Positions 48,808 to 58,375 of a stretch of 64,000 bases of DNA are shown in pieces. Source of the stretch: Prochlorococcus sp. AG-418-D13 (GTDB lineage Bacteria; Cyanobacteriota; Cyanobacteriia; PCC-6307; Cyanobiaceae); NCBI GenBank assembly GCA_003214315.1, contig QCLU01000001.1, forward strand, positions 124,001 through 188,000, written 5' to 3'. A program made the translations under genes and the position numbers. The notes beneath the pieces are model-generated. The model saw only the letters and a list, made by a program, of their open reading frames with translations. It had not been told where the DNA came from and did no database searches. Every line of letters starts with the position of its first letter. Positions within the stretch are counted from its first letter, which is position 1.

Positions 48808-50019
48808 ATGAATAATACCGATTCTGATAATTCTCGTGAGTGGGCTGCACAAGCTTATGCACTTTTAAAAAAAAGACAGGAAGAGCAAAAGCAAGAATTA
48901 CAGAAACAGGAAGAGCAAAAGCAAGAATTACAGAAACAGGAAGAGCAAAAGCAAGAATTGTCCGATATTCCTGGACAGTCTAAAACTATTGCTGAACCTG
49001 AATTAGGAGAATTTGATGATAACTTTACTTGGTCTGCAATGGTATTAGCTGCACAAGGAAAAAATATAAATCAAATATCTATTGATGAAATTGATTGGTT
49101 AACTAAATTACGAAGAGGATTAGAAGAAACCCGAAAAGGATTTGTTACTGAATTATTGGATAAATTAGGAGATGATCCTCTTACACCTGAATCTCTTGAT
49201 GATTTAGAAACTCTATTAATAAGAGCTGATGTAGGGATTGATTCAACTGATAAAGTTATCAGTTCTCTTAGAACAAAATTAAACGAGGAAGTAGTGGGTG
49301 GAGAAGCAGGAATAGAATTTTTGAAGAAGGAATTAAAATTAATTATCGATAAACCAATAAAAAATTCGGGTACTGATCTTTTAGTTCCCCAAAAAGGTAA
49401 GTTAAATGTTTGGTTATTAGTAGGAGTTAATGGTGTTGGTAAAACTACCACATTAGGAAAATTAGCATATTTGTCATCAAAAAGTAATTATAAAACTTTG
49501 ATAGCTGCTGCTGATACATTTAGAGCGGCTGCTGTAGAACAACTTACAGTGTGGGGAGATAGAAGTAATGTCGAAGTTATATCTAATAAATCAAAAAATG
49601 CTGATCCAGCTGCTGTAGTCTTTGATGCAATTAATTCTGCAATAAAAAGAAATGTTGATTTATTACTTGTTGACACAGCGGGTAGATTGCAAACAAAAAA
49701 TAATTTGATGGATGAATTAGCAAAAATAAAAAAAATTATTGATAAAAAGGTCCCAGATGCAATTGTTGAATCATTATTAGTTTTAGATGCAAGTCAGGGT
49801 CAAAATGGCTTAAAGCAAGCAAAAAGTTTCGCTAAATCGGCAGATTTAAGTGGAGCAATTATTACTAAATTAGATGGGACTTCTCGAGGAGGCGTTTCTT
49901 TAGCTGTATCTGAAGAAGTAAATTTACCTATAAGGTTTATTGGAGCTGGAGAAGGTATAAAAGATTTGAGACCATTTAATAGTTATGAATTTGTAGAGGC
50001 TATGCTTGCAGATAAATAA
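48808..50019 (+). CDS. ftsY: Signal recognition particle receptor FtsY
   Basis: FtsY is the membrane-side GTPase that receives SRP-ribosome complexes. The 403-residue protein has an acidic/glutamine-rich N-terminal region (1-100), a helical N domain (about 100-195) and the G domain with GVNGVGKTT at 206-214, DTFRAAAVEQL, LVDTAGRLQTK and TKLDGTSRGG. The N-terminal region contains three copies of a 10-residue Lys-Gln-Glu repeat, encoded by a perfect 30-base tandem unit. Length fits cyanobacterial FtsY apart from this repeat. It lies after nusB and before a phosphatase gene. Confidence 0.95.
   Translation: MNNTDSDNSREWAAQAYALLKKRQEEQKQELQKQEEQKQELQKQEEQKQELSDIPGQSKTIAEPELGEFDDNFTWSAMVLAAQGKNINQISIDEIDWLTKLRRGLEETRKGFVTELLDKLGDDPLTPESLDDLETLLIRADVGIDSTDKVISSLRTKLNEEVVGGEAGIEFLKKELKLIIDKPIKNSGTDLLVPQKGKLNVWLLVGVNGVGKTTTLGKLAYLSSKSNYKTLIAAADTFRAAAVEQLTVWGDRSNVEVISNKSKNADPAAVVFDAINSAIKRNVDLLLVDTAGRLQTKNNLMDELAKIKKIIDKKVPDAIVESLLVLDASQGQNGLKQAKSFAKSADLSGAIITKLDGTSRGGVSLAVSEEVNLPIRFIGAGEGIKDLRPFNSYEFVEAMLADK
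48871..48960 (+). repeat. 30-bp tandem repeat inside ftsY
   Basis: Three units of 30 bases lie at 48871-48900, 48901-48930 and 48931-48960. Units 2 and 3 differ at one base (the last); unit 1 differs at its first positions. Each encodes ten residues of a KQEEQKQELQ pattern and keeps the frame. Confidence 0.9.
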
Positions 50020-50086
50020 ATATATAATTAATTTTTTTTAAAAATTTAAATTTAATGTTAAAACATATTTATCTATTAAATTTGTT

Positions 50087-51430
50087 TTGACCAATAATCA
50101 AAAAGAAAAAATATTTTCGAACAAATTTATTCAAGATTTTTTAGAAAACGAACCTACAGTAATTTTAAAAAATAAACATAAATTTGCTGAAATTGCATCT
50201 TCATTAGCATATTATTTAAAATCATTTTCCAATATTAATAAATTTCTGGATTATGTATGCTTAATTTTTAAACATATATTTTCTGAGAATATAATTTTAA
50301 TTATTCCTCTAAATTATGAGGGGGAGATATGGAATGAAAATATAAAAATTTCTGCTAATGAAGAATATTTAACAATTCAAGAAGAAATTAAAAGTTTTTT
50401 GAAGCAATTTCATTTTTCAAAAAATTTTAAAATTAAAGATATTATAAATTTTGAAAATGCTCTAACAAATAATTTTAAAGAATATAAAATTGAAATAAAT
50501 AAAATAAATTCAAGAGGTAAATGTAGAGGATTTATTTATATTTTTAGCAAAGATATTTCCAGACAGTCGATTACTGAAGATAGTAATTTCAATTTTATTG
50601 AAAATTGTCTAGCTGTTGGATTAGAAAATTACTACTTAATTAAAACAAAGAAAAAGCATGAAAATGTAGATAGAGAAATCTCCACTGGTGCTGAAATACA
50701 ATCTCAATTACTCCCAGATTTTTGTCCAATTATCCATGGTATAGACCTGGCAGCTCATTGTAGACCAGCTCTACAGCTCGGCGGTGATTACTATGATTTT
50801 ATGTGCTTAAAGACAAATATCTCTGAAAAAAGAAAACAAAAATCAAGATGGGCCTTTGTAATAGGTGATGTCATGGGTAAAGGGATTCCAGCCGGTCTTT
50901 TAATGACTATGTTAAGAGGAATGTTACGTGCAGAGGTTCTTACAGGTCTGCCTCCAGATAGAATTTTGCATGATTTGAATCAACTAGCAATAAATGATTT
51001 AGATCAATCGCATAGATTTGTGACATTATTTTACTCAGATTATGACCCTAGAACTAGAAAATTGAGATTCGCTAATGCAGCTCATAATCCTCCACTGCTT
51101 TGGAAAAGTTCAGATCAGAAAATGATTAAATTAGATGCAGAAGGATTTGTACTTGGACTACAAAAAGATGCTGAATATCATTGTGGTGAAATCAAGCTTA
51201 ATCAAAATGATTTAGTTCTTTATTACACAGATGGAGTAATTGATACTTCTAACTCTTTAGGTCAAAGATTTGATGAGGAAAGATTAATTAAAACCCTTTC
51301 AAAATTATGCAAGCAATCTTATACATCCCAAGAAATTTTAAATAAAATTTTTAAAAAGTTGGATGATTTTACAGGTCAAAACAGACATCTGCAAGATGAT
51401 GCCTCGATGGTTATTTTTCAATTAAAATAG
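50087..51430 (+). CDS. PP2C-type (SpoIIE/RsbU-like) serine phosphatase
   Basis: The 447-residue protein has an N-terminal part of about 190 residues without clear motifs, possibly a GAF-like sensor, and a C-terminal SpoIIE/RsbU phosphatase domain. Motifs are GAEIQSQLLPDF (linker helix), LGGDYYDF (metal Asp234), VIGDVMGKGIPAGLLMTML, ANAAHNPPLLW and LVLYYTDGVIDTSN. Such enzymes dephosphorylate anti-sigma antagonists in partner-switching systems; no cognate anti-sigma gene is in the window. The start is a TTG at 50087. argH follows after 61 bases. Confidence 0.88.
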   Translation: MTNNQKEKIFSNKFIQDFLENEPTVILKNKHKFAEIASSLAYYLKSFSNINKFLDYVCLIFKHIFSENIILIIPLNYEGEIWNENIKISANEEYLTIQEEIKSFLKQFHFSKNFKIKDIINFENALTNNFKEYKIEINKINSRGKCRGFIYIFSKDISRQSITEDSNFNFIENCLAVGLENYYLIKTKKKHENVDREISTGAEIQSQLLPDFCPIIHGIDLAAHCRPALQLGGDYYDFMCLKTNISEKRKQKSRWAFVIGDVMGKGIPAGLLMTMLRGMLRAEVLTGLPPDRILHDLNQLAINDLDQSHRFVTLFYSDYDPRTRKLRFANAAHNPPLLWKSSDQKMIKLDAEGFVLGLQKDAEYHCGEIKLNQNDLVLYYTDGVIDTSNSLGQRFDEERLIKTLSKLCKQSYTSQEILNKIFKKLDDFTGQNRHLQDDASMVIFQLK

Positions 51431-51491
51431 ATATTTTTGTCACTTATATAAAAAAATGCTTTATTAGAGATACGTAAAGTTACTAATTGAT

Positions 51492-52871
51492 ATGGCAAAA
51501 GTTTGGAGTAAAAGGTTTGATAATGCGCTTGACCCTTTTATTGAAAAGTTTAATGCCTCAATTGGTTTTGATAGAAAGCTTATTTTAGAAGATTTAGATT
51601 GTTCGATTGCTCATGCGAAAATGCTTGGAAAAACTAAAGTTTTATCCTCTTCCGAAGCTTTGCAAATTATTAATGGTTTAGAGTCAATAAAAGTTGAGTA
51701 TTTGGCAGGTAAATTTTCTCCTGGTCCACCTTCTGAAGATATTCACTATTGCATAGAAGAAAAGCTGATAAGTTTAATTGGTGAAACTGGAAAAAAATTA
51801 CATACAGGTAGAAGCAGAAATGATCAAGTTGGTACAGATATAAGATTGTGGCTAAGAAAAGAGATTGATAATATTGAAATTTTAATAACCGATTTGCAAA
51901 AATCCTTCTTAAATCTTGCTAAATCTAATATTTATACCTTAATTCCTGGATATACCCACATGCAAAGAGCTCAACCATTATCTTTGGCTCATCATTTATT
52001 GGCCTATATAGAAATGCTCCAAAGAGACCGCGAAAGGTTTAAAGAAGTACGCTCAAGAGTTAATACTTCTCCCTTAGGAGCTGCAGCATTAGCTGGAACA
52101 AAAATAAAAATAGATAGGCACTTTACAGCTGCAGAATTGGGTTTTGAAAAGATTTATAAAAACAGTATTGATGCAGTTAGTGATAGAGATTTTTGTATAG
52201 AATTTGTTTCTGCATCTGCTTTGTTGATGTCTCACTTAAGTAAAATTTCAGAGGAAATAATTTTATGGGTAACTGATGAATTTTCTTTTGCAAAATTAAC
52301 AGATAAATGTGCCACAGGAAGTAGCTTAATGCCGCAGAAAAAAAATCCTGACGTTCCAGAATTAATCAGAGGTAAGACTGGAAGAGTGTACGGACATCTC
52401 CAGGCATTGTTAACAATGGTCAAAGGGGTGCCACTTTCATACAATAAGGATTTTCAAGAAGATAAAGAGCCAATATTTGATACTGCAGAAACAATATCTT
52501 CTTGTGTTAAAGCAATGACTATTCTAATTAATGAGGGGATTGAATTTAATATTAAAAATTTATCTGATTCTGTAGAAAATGACTTTTCTAATGCTACTGA
52601 TTTGGCAGATTACTTAGTTGGTAAAGATGTTCCTTTTAGGACCGCCTATCAAGTTGTTGGTGAAATAGTTAAATATTGCTTGGAGAGAAAAATGTTATTT
52701 AAAAATCTCAAAATTGACGAATTAAAAAAATTTCATCCCAAATTTAATAAGGATGTTTTTGTGGGGATTAAGCCTCTTAATGTTGTTAAATCGAGAAATA
52801 GCGAAGGTGGTACAGGTTTTATTCAGGTAGAAAAAGAGGTAAATAATTGGCAAAAAAAATTGTTGCTTTGA
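51492..52871 (+). CDS. argH: Argininosuccinate lyase
   Basis: ArgH splits argininosuccinate into arginine and fumarate. The 459-residue protein has the fumarase/aspartase-family blocks: [15 protein letters not shown] near 100-115, [17 protein letters not shown], and the signature [21 protein letters not shown] with catalytic-type Ser277/278. Length is standard. Its partner argG is at 24-25 kb, so the arginine genes are scattered. A hairpin followed by T6 lies about 60-85 bases after its stop and may be its terminator or belong to the next gene's leader. Confidence 0.97.
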   Translation: MAKVWSKRFDNALDPFIEKFNASIGFDRKLILEDLDCSIAHAKMLGKTKVLSSSEALQIINGLESIKVEYLAGKFSPGPPSEDIHYCIEEKLISLIGETGKKLHTGRSRNDQVGTDIRLWLRKEIDNIEILITDLQKSFLNLAKSNIYTLIPGYTHMQRAQPLSLAHHLLAYIEMLQRDRERFKEVRSRVNTSPLGAAALAGTKIKIDRHFTAAELGFEKIYKNSIDAVSDRDFCIEFVSASALLMSHLSKISEEIILWVTDEFSFAKLTDKCATGSSLMPQKKNPDVPELIRGKTGRVYGHLQALLTMVKGVPLSYNKDFQEDKEPIFDTAETISSCVKAMTILINEGIEFNIKNLSDSVENDFSNATDLADYLVGKDVPFRTAYQVVGEIVKYCLERKMLFKNLKIDELKKFHPKFNKDVFVGIKPLNVVKSRNSEGGTGFIQVEKEVNNWQKKLLL

Positions 52872-52910
52872 ATCTCAATTATTTTTCTACAACAAGGGTA
52901 TGCTTTGAAG

Positions 52911-52955
52911 TACAATAATAAAGCAACGTTATGGGACTACTCATCGTAGTTTTTT
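52911..52955 (+). promoter_or_regulatory. Candidate promoter and hairpin with T-run in the RNA-binding protein leader
   Basis: TACAAT at 52911-52916 could be a -10 box. ACTAC (52936-52940) pairs with GTAGT (52946-52950) around TCATC, and TTTTTT follows (52950-52955), the layout of an intrinsic terminator. It could end argH transcripts or act as an attenuator within the leader of the downstream RRM gene. Confidence 0.4.
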
Positions 52956-52985
52956 GTAAAGTAAATTTTCTTTGTTGAGTTTAAA

Positions 52986-53438
52986 GTGAGTATTTTTGTT
53001 GGCAATTTGCCGTTCCGCGCAGAGCGTGAAGATGTTATGCAGTTGTTTGCCCCTTTTGGTGAGGTTTTAAATTGTTCTCTTCCTTTGGAGAGAGATACTG
53101 GAAGGAAAAGAGGATTCGCATTTATTGAAATGGCAGATGAATCGATTGAGTCAACAGCTATTGATGGTTTGCAAGGCACCGAACTTATGGGTAGGCCATT
53201 AAGAATTAATAAAGCTGAGCCAAGAGGTTCTGGTGGATCTCGTAGAGGAGGAAGAGGCGGCTATGGCGGTGGTAATTCTGGATCTAATAGTTTTTACACT
53301 AATAAATCTTCAGGAGCAGAGGGTTGGGAAGATAGAAGTTATGGAAATTCTTCTGAAAACTCTGAATATGAAAATGGTAGGATCAGAAGAAAAAGGGGAG
53401 TGTCCAATGAGAGTAATGCTTCGAACGACCCAAATTAG
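52986..53438 (+). CDS. RNA-binding protein with one RRM and glycine-rich tail
   Basis: The 150-residue protein has one RRM (about 1-80): RNP2 is IFVGNLPF at the N-terminus and RNP1 is RKRGFAFIEM. A Gly/Arg/Ser/Asn-rich tail follows (GGSRRGGRGGYGGGNSG and SNSFYTNKSS), ending in a polar segment. This is the Rbp family of cyanobacteria, several of which are cold-induced and some of which help place photosystem mRNAs at thylakoids; the role of this copy is unknown. The start is a GTG at 52986 (MSIFVGNLPF). The stop overlaps the convergent dus gene by 4 bases. Confidence 0.93.
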   Translation: MSIFVGNLPFRAEREDVMQLFAPFGEVLNCSLPLERDTGRKRGFAFIEMADESIESTAIDGLQGTELMGRPLRINKAEPRGSGGSRRGGRGGYGGGNSGSNSFYTNKSSGAEGWEDRSYGNSSENSEYENGRIRRKRGVSNESNASNDPN

Positions 53439-54439
53439 TAACTCATTTCTTCAAGCACTGTAGTTAATTTAATTAGATATTCAATATTTAATTCTTTTTT
53501 TCTAGATTTATTGGAAATTTGATTCCTCCAAATCTTAGCTTTTGGTATACCTTCAACTAAATTTATAAGATGTTTACAAATATCCCAAGATTTTCCTCCA
53601 TTACTTAAATGCGTTTCTATGTATGGGATTAAGGAAAATATAATATTTGAAGCAGATTTGGGTTTTTTATTAATTCCATAAATCTTTTGATCAATCTCAG
53701 ACCATCTTAAGGGATGTTTATATATAGATCGTCCAATCATGACCCCATCAAAATCATTTAAGGCTTTTAATGATTCATCGATATTTGTTAAACCCCCATT
53801 GATTTCTATTAATAATTCTGGATTTGATTTTTTCAATTTTTTTACTACATCATAATTTAGTGGAGGTATAGTTCTATTTTGTTTTGGATTTAGACCTTTT
53901 AATATGGCTTTCCTTGCATGAACTGTAAATCTGTCTGCACCAGCATTTGCGATAATTCTGACGAAATTATTCAAGTTAACGAAACTATCATCATTGTCTA
54001 CACCGATTCTGTGTTTGATTGTAACCGGTAAGTTGCAATTATTTTTTAGGGATTCTATACATTTTGCTACTTTTTCAGGGTCTTTCATAAGTGAAGCGCC
54101 AAAATTTCCAGAACATACCCTTGGACTCGGACAACCAACATTAAAGTTTATTTCGTCATAACCCCAATCCTGGGCCATTTGGGCAGCCTCTTTAAGGATT
54201 TCAGGGTCATCCCCACCAAATTGAATTGATATCGGGTGTTCTTCACTATTAAAATCTAAAAAGGTTTCTTTTTTATTCGTATAAACTAAACTTTGCGCCA
54301 CAATCATTTCTGTATACAAGAGCGCTTCAGAACTTATTTTTCTCATTATCATTCTGAAATGTTTATCAGTACAATCCATCATTGGAGCAATACTTAATTT
54401 ATGCATATTTTTAATAGAATTAGTATGATCGGAACTCAT
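53435..54439 (-). CDS. dusA: tRNA-dihydrouridine synthase (DusA type)
   Basis: The FMN enzyme reduces uridines in tRNA to dihydrouridine. The 334-residue protein has LSIAPMMDCTDKHFRMIMRKIS at the FMN phosphate end (DusA-like APMMDxTD), INFNVGCPSPRVCSGNFGASLM with the catalytic cysteine, TIKHRIGVDN, RFTVHARKAILKGL and ELLIEINGGLTN. The APMMD motif and the HARKA-type loop favour DusA over DusB or DusC. It is divergent from msrB across 23 bases and convergent with the RRM gene. Confidence 0.9.
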   Translation of the reverse strand: MSSDHTNSIKNMHKLSIAPMMDCTDKHFRMIMRKISSEALLYTEMIVAQSLVYTNKKETFLDFNSEEHPISIQFGGDDPEILKEAAQMAQDWGYDEINFNVGCPSPRVCSGNFGASLMKDPEKVAKCIESLKNNCNLPVTIKHRIGVDNDDSFVNLNNFVRIIANAGADRFTVHARKAILKGLNPKQNRTIPPLNYDVVKKLKKSNPELLIEINGGLTNIDESLKALNDFDGVMIGRSIYKHPLRWSEIDQKIYGINKKPKSASNIIFSLIPYIETHLSNGGKSWDICKHLINLVEGIPKAKIWRNQISNKSRKKELNIEYLIKLTTVLEEMSY

Positions 54440-54462
54440 TATTTTTTATTTGATTTAAATAT

Positions 54463-54957
54463 ATGAATCAATTTCTATCAAGAAGAATTTTTATTTTAAT
54501 TCCTAGTATGTCAATTTTAAAAATAATCTTTAAGCCAATGCAAGTATTAGCTTCTTCGCTTGCTTCTAAAGAGGAGTGGGATTTATCAAAAGATGAATGG
54601 AAATCTAGGCTAAGTCCAGAATCCTATTATATTTTGAGGGAGGAAGGGACTGAAAGAGCTTTCAGCAGCAAATTAAATAATGAGAAAAGAAAAGGGGTTT
54701 TTCACTGCGCAGGATGTGATTTGCCACTTTTTATTTCAGATAAAAAGTATGATAGTGGTACAGGATGGCCAAGTTTTTGGGATCCAATTAAAGGTTCAGT
54801 TGTAACAAAAGTTGATTTCAAGTTAATTGTTCCAAGAACCGAATATCACTGCTCTAGATGCGGAGGTCATCAAGGACATGTCTTTAATGATGGGCCACTT
54901 CCTACAGGCAAAAGATACTGTAATAACGGCTTAGCATTAAAGTTTGTTCCTGAGTAA
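54463..54957 (+). CDS. msrB: Peptide methionine-R-sulfoxide reductase, probably exported
   Basis: MsrB repairs methionine-R-sulfoxide in proteins. The 164-residue protein has an N-terminal extension (1-33) with SRRIF and a hydrophobic stretch, resembling a Tat signal, followed by the MsrB domain. Zinc cysteines are Cys82/Cys85 (HCAGCDLP) and Cys130/Cys133 (CSRCGGHQGHVF). The catalytic cysteine is Cys153 in GKRYCNNGLALKF. GTGWPSFWDPI is also diagnostic. Export to periplasm or lumen is an inference. A GC-rich hairpin follows the stop. Confidence 0.93.
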   Translation: MNQFLSRRIFILIPSMSILKIIFKPMQVLASSLASKEEWDLSKDEWKSRLSPESYYILREEGTERAFSSKLNNEKRKGVFHCAGCDLPLFISDKKYDSGTGWPSFWDPIKGSVVTKVDFKLIVPRTEYHCSRCGGHQGHVFNDGPLPTGKRYCNNGLALKFVPE

Positions 54958-54963
54958 AATTTG

Positions 54964-54990
54964 TGCGGCCTTCCGCAACTTGTTTTGTTT
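54964..54990 (+). terminator. Possible intrinsic terminator after msrB
   Basis: TGCGG (54964-54968) pairs with CCGCA (54973-54977) around CCTT, a 5-bp stem with four G-C pairs in a very AT-rich setting. A T-rich stretch (ACTTGTTTTGTTT) follows. The stem is short, so this is a weak call. Confidence 0.4.
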
Positions 54991-55031
54991 ATCACTTTAT
55001 TGGAAAATGGATTTATTAAAATTTTAGAAAA

Positions 55032-55751
55032 ATGATTGAAAATCAATCAGACAATATTGATATTAAAGAAAATGATGTTTCTAATCAGGATGATACCCCT
55101 GTTGATACTTCATCTGCTGAAGGTAAAATAATCGAAAATGATGAATCACCTTCTCAAAAAACAGAAGAAATAAATACCGAAGAATTAAAAAATACTATTT
55201 CAAATAATGATGCGAGATTAGAACAATTGGAAAAAGAGCATGAAACTTTAAAAAATCAATATGTAAGGATTTCAGCAGATTTTGATAATTTTAGAAAAAG
55301 GCAGTCTAGGGATCAGGACGATTTAAAAATCCAACTTGTTTCAAAGACTTTAACTGCGATTCTTCCTATTGTTGATAATTTTGAGAGAGCAAGACAACAA
55401 CTTAAACCAGAAAGTGAAGAAGCTCAAGCTCTTCATAGAAGTTATCAAGGATTGTATAAACAATTGGTAGAAGTTTTAAAACAACAGGGAGTGTCACCTA
55501 TGAGAGTTGTTGGTCAGCAATTTGATCCAAACTTGCATGAAGCTGTGTTAAGAGAGCCTAGTGAAGAGTTTGAGGAGGATTTTATTATTGAAGAATTGCA
55601 GCGAGGATATCATCTAGAGGGTAAGGTTTTGAGACATGCATTGGTTAAAGTTTCTATGGGACCTGGTAAACAAAATTCACAACAGGAAGTAGAAAAGGAT
55701 ACAGTTGAAGAGGATGTTGATTCAGAGGTAAATACTTCTGAAAAAGTATAA
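55032..55751 (+). CDS. grpE: Nucleotide exchange factor GrpE
   Basis: GrpE releases ADP from DnaK. The 239-residue protein has an acidic disordered N-terminus (1-60), a long coiled coil (about 60-110, with [15 protein letters not shown]) and the C-terminal beta domain with [20 protein letters not shown] and [17 protein letters not shown], all family marks. A polar acidic tail closes it. Length is at the high end because of the tails. It is followed by dnaJ after 29 bases, and dnaK is at 20.5-22.4 kb. Confidence 0.96.
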   Translation: MIENQSDNIDIKENDVSNQDDTPVDTSSAEGKIIENDESPSQKTEEINTEELKNTISNNDARLEQLEKEHETLKNQYVRISADFDNFRKRQSRDQDDLKIQLVSKTLTAILPIVDNFERARQQLKPESEEAQALHRSYQGLYKQLVEVLKQQGVSPMRVVGQQFDPNLHEAVLREPSEEFEEDFIIEELQRGYHLEGKVLRHALVKVSMGPGKQNSQQEVEKDTVEEDVDSEVNTSEKV

Positions 55752-55780
55752 ATTCCAAATTCTTATTTGAGCATTATCTA

Positions 55781-56905
55781 ATGGCTGATTTTTACCAAAT
55801 ACTTGGAGTTTCAAGAGATGCTGATGCGGATACCTTAAAAAGGGCTTATAGAAAATTAGCAAGACAATATCATCCTGATGTAAATAAAGAACCTGGTGCT
55901 GAAGATAAATTTAAAGAAATTGGCAAAGCTTATGAAGCATTAGCTGATCCTGAAACCAGAGCTAGATATGATCAGTTTGGAGAGGCCGGCCTTGGAGGTG
56001 CTGCTGGAATGCCTGACATGGGGGATATGGGTGGCTTTGCAGATTTATTTGAAACCTTTTTTAATGGCTTTGGAGGACAACCTCCACAGGGCGGAAGAAC
56101 TCAAAGAAGAGGTCCTCAACAAGGAGATGATCTAAGGTATGACCTTAATGTTGATTTTAAAGATGCAATATTTGGCCAACAAAAAGAAATTACAATTCCT
56201 CATCTTGAGACATGTGAAGTCTGTAGGGGAACAGGTGCCAAACCAGGAACAGGACCAAAAACTTGTACGACTTGTGGAGGAAGTGGACAAGTTAGAAGAG
56301 CTACGAGAACACCATTTGGTAATTTCACGCAAGTAGCTGAATGTCCTTCATGTAATGGAACTGGTCAAATAATCTCAGATCCATGTACAAGTTGCGGAGG
56401 TAATGGAGTAAAGCAAGTCAGAAAAAAATTACGAATTAATATTCCTGCAGGAGTTGATACTGGTACTAAATTAAGAGTTTCTGGCGAGGGAAATGTTGGT
56501 TTGAAAGGAGGTCCACCTGGAGATCTTTATGTTTTTATCAAGGTCAAGAAGGATTCAAAATTAAAAAGAGATGGTGTGACTATATACTCAGAAATAGCTG
56601 TGAGTTATTTACAGGCTATTTTAGGAGATACTGTTGAAATCACTACTGTTGATGGCAATGTTAATTTAAAAATTCCAAGTGGTACGCAACCAAATACAAC
56701 TCTTTCACTTGAGAATAAAGGGGTACCGAGACTTGGCAATCCAGTTGCCAGAGGAAATCATGAAGTTTTAGTAAAGGTAAAATTGCCAACTCGTATAACT
56801 GACGAAGAAAGAAATCTTTTAGAGGGTTTAGCTTCACAATATTCAGATAAAAATATCAATTCTAGTAGTGGACTATTTAGTAAATTATTTGGTAAAGAAT
56901 CTTAA
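55781..56905 (+). CDS. dnaJ: Chaperone protein DnaJ
   Basis: DnaJ delivers clients to DnaK and triggers ATP hydrolysis. The 374-residue protein has the J domain with [10 protein letters not shown] (HPD at 31-33), a Gly/Phe/Met-rich linker (about 70-110), and the zinc region of four CxxCxGxG repeats: [24 protein letters not shown] and CTSCGGNG. The substrate-binding C-terminal domains follow. This is a full-length type I DnaJ. The stop overlaps the start of the next small gene (TAATG). Confidence 0.97.
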   Translation: MADFYQILGVSRDADADTLKRAYRKLARQYHPDVNKEPGAEDKFKEIGKAYEALADPETRARYDQFGEAGLGGAAGMPDMGDMGGFADLFETFFNGFGGQPPQGGRTQRRGPQQGDDLRYDLNVDFKDAIFGQQKEITIPHLETCEVCRGTGAKPGTGPKTCTTCGGSGQVRRATRTPFGNFTQVAECPSCNGTGQIISDPCTSCGGNGVKQVRKKLRINIPAGVDTGTKLRVSGEGNVGLKGGPPGDLYVFIKVKKDSKLKRDGVTIYSEIAVSYLQAILGDTVEITTVDGNVNLKIPSGTQPNTTLSLENKGVPRLGNPVARGNHEVLVKVKLPTRITDEERNLLEGLASQYSDKNINSSSGLFSKLFGKES

Positions 56906-57135
56906 TGACTTCTTTAAAGCATTTGGATCTTAAATTTGTTCCATGTCCTTTAAATGTAGTCAAAATTAAATTGGCTTTGGAAAAGTTATCCAAAAATGAA
57001 CAACTTATAGTTGAACTAGATAAAGGCGAACCAGAAGAAATGGTATTAAACAATTTAAAAGAGATGGGATGTTTGTTTAAACAAATCAAAGAGAATGAAA
57101 CATTTATAAAGATAAAAATATTTAATGAAAACTAA
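56905..57135 (+). CDS. TusA-family (SirA-like) small protein
   Basis: The 76-residue protein has the TusA/SirA fold pattern: LDLKFVPCPLNVVKIKLALEKL with a single conserved cysteine (Cys14), then IVELDKGEPEEMVLNNLKEMG. The usual motif is CPxP, but here it is CPLN: the second proline is replaced by Asn17. TusA proteins relay persulfide sulfur for tRNA thiolation or other routes; whether this variant does is unknown. Its ATG overlaps the dnaJ stop by one base and its stop overlaps the rsgA start by 11 bases, so it is translated with them. Confidence 0.8.
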   Translation: MTSLKHLDLKFVPCPLNVVKIKLALEKLSKNEQLIVELDKGEPEEMVLNNLKEMGCLFKQIKENETFIKIKIFNEN

Positions 57136-58042
57136 CAGTAAGCATTTAGGTTTAGTAACGAAAAAATTTAATGATTTTTTTTTAGTTGACTTCAAAAATC
57201 AAGAAAACTCAGGAAATAGCGAGAAATTTTTATGTAAGGTGAGGAAATCTATAAATTTCAAGAATCAATTAATTTATGTTGGAGACGAAGTAGTAATTGA
57301 AAATATTGATTTAAAAAGCAGACGCGCTGTAATAACAAATTTAGAAAAAAGAAAAAATTTATTAGTTAGACCCTCAGTTGCAAATATTTCTAACATATAC
57401 ATTACTTTTTCTGTTGAAGAGCCAGAGTTAAATTTATCCCAAGTTAATAGGTTTTTGATATCAGCAGAATCTATGGGAGTTGAAGTGTCATTAGTTTTGA
57501 CAAAGTGTGATTTAATATCAGACAAAAAACGGACTTTTTTACTTGATAAATTTGGGAAATGGGGTTATCAAGCAATAACTTTAAATTTAGAGAAATCTGA
57601 TTTCTTTAATAATTTATTAGCTGAGTTAAAGCAAAAAGAGTGTTCAATTTTTATGGGCCCATCAGGAGTTGGCAAAACTACTTTGCTTAATATGATAATT
57701 CCAGGCCTTAAAAATAGTACTGCTCCAGTTTCTAATAAAATTAAGAGAGGCAAAAACACTACTCGAAATGTTGAGTTATTTTCTATATCAAATCAAAGTT
57801 ACATTGTGGACACTCCAGGTTTTAATATGCAACCTCTTGAGGTTGATATTAGGTTGTTACCAAATCTTTATTCAGAAATATATAAACAGGTAATCGATGA
57901 AGAAATTAAGTGTAAATTTCGTAATTGCTTACACTTAAATGATGAGGGGTGTAATTTAAATAAATCCTTTGAAAGATATTCTTTTTATAAAGAAATGATT
58001 GAGTCTTCTAAGAGTCACTATTATCAAAACCAGGAAGATTAA
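57125..58042 (+). CDS. rsgA: Ribosome small-subunit GTPase RsgA
   Basis: RsgA is a circularly permuted GTPase that acts in late 30S maturation. The 305-residue protein has an N-terminal OB domain (about 1-75), then the permuted G motifs: G4 TKCD, G1 [12 protein letters not shown] near 178-190 and G3 VDTPGF, in the order G4-G1-G3. A C-terminal zinc finger has [14 protein letters not shown]. Length is normal. Its 5' end overlaps the TusA-like gene by 11 bases and its 3' end overlaps the convergent ybaB by 35 bases. Confidence 0.95.
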   Translation: MKTNSKHLGLVTKKFNDFFLVDFKNQENSGNSEKFLCKVRKSINFKNQLIYVGDEVVIENIDLKSRRAVITNLEKRKNLLVRPSVANISNIYITFSVEEPELNLSQVNRFLISAESMGVEVSLVLTKCDLISDKKRTFLLDKFGKWGYQAITLNLEKSDFFNNLLAELKQKECSIFMGPSGVGKTTLLNMIIPGLKNSTAPVSNKIKRGKNTTRNVELFSISNQSYIVDTPGFNMQPLEVDIRLLPNLYSEIYKQVIDEEIKCKFRNCLHLNDEGCNLNKSFERYSFYKEMIESSKSHYYQNQED

Positions 58043-58358
58043 GATTTAATCCACCAGTTAAATCATTCATTCTTTCTTTCATAGTTGTAGTAGATAATTC
58101 ATGAGCTTTTTGAATAGCTTGTAGAATATTTTGCTCTATTTTTTCTTTATCTGCATTTAAAAAATTTTCTTGTACTTCTACCTTCAAAGGAAGTTGGTTT
58201 CCACTTATCCAGACTTTTATCATTTCATCATCACTTTTTCCTTCAATCTCCATATTTTCAAGTTCATCTTGTAATTTTTGAGCATCTTGCTGAATTTGTT
58301 TAGCTTTTTTAAAAGCTTCTGTAAGTTGTCCAAAGTTAGGAAGTCCAAAACCCGCCAT
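58008..58358 (-). CDS. YbaB/EbfC family nucleoid-associated protein
   Basis: The 116-residue protein binds DNA as a dimer and is associated with the nucleoid in other bacteria. It shows the family pattern [31 protein letters not shown], an amphipathic first helix, then [14 protein letters not shown] and a second helix. The C-terminus has [15 protein letters not shown]. It lies 17 bases after murB on the same strand, so murC-murB-ybaB is a likely operon. Its last 35 bases overlap rsgA tail to tail. Confidence 0.92.
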   Translation of the reverse strand: MAGFGLPNFGQLTEAFKKAKQIQQDAQKLQDELENMEIEGKSDDEMIKVWISGNQLPLKVEVQENFLNADKEKIEQNILQAIQKAHELSTTTMKERMNDLTGGLNLNLPGFDNSDS

Positions 58359-58375
58359 TTTGTAAAAAAGTTTCT

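Noticed and set aside
55000-55031. CIRCE-type heat-shock operator before grpE or dnaK
   Set aside because: I looked for the TTAGCACTC inverted repeat before dnaK, grpE and dnaJ and did not find it.
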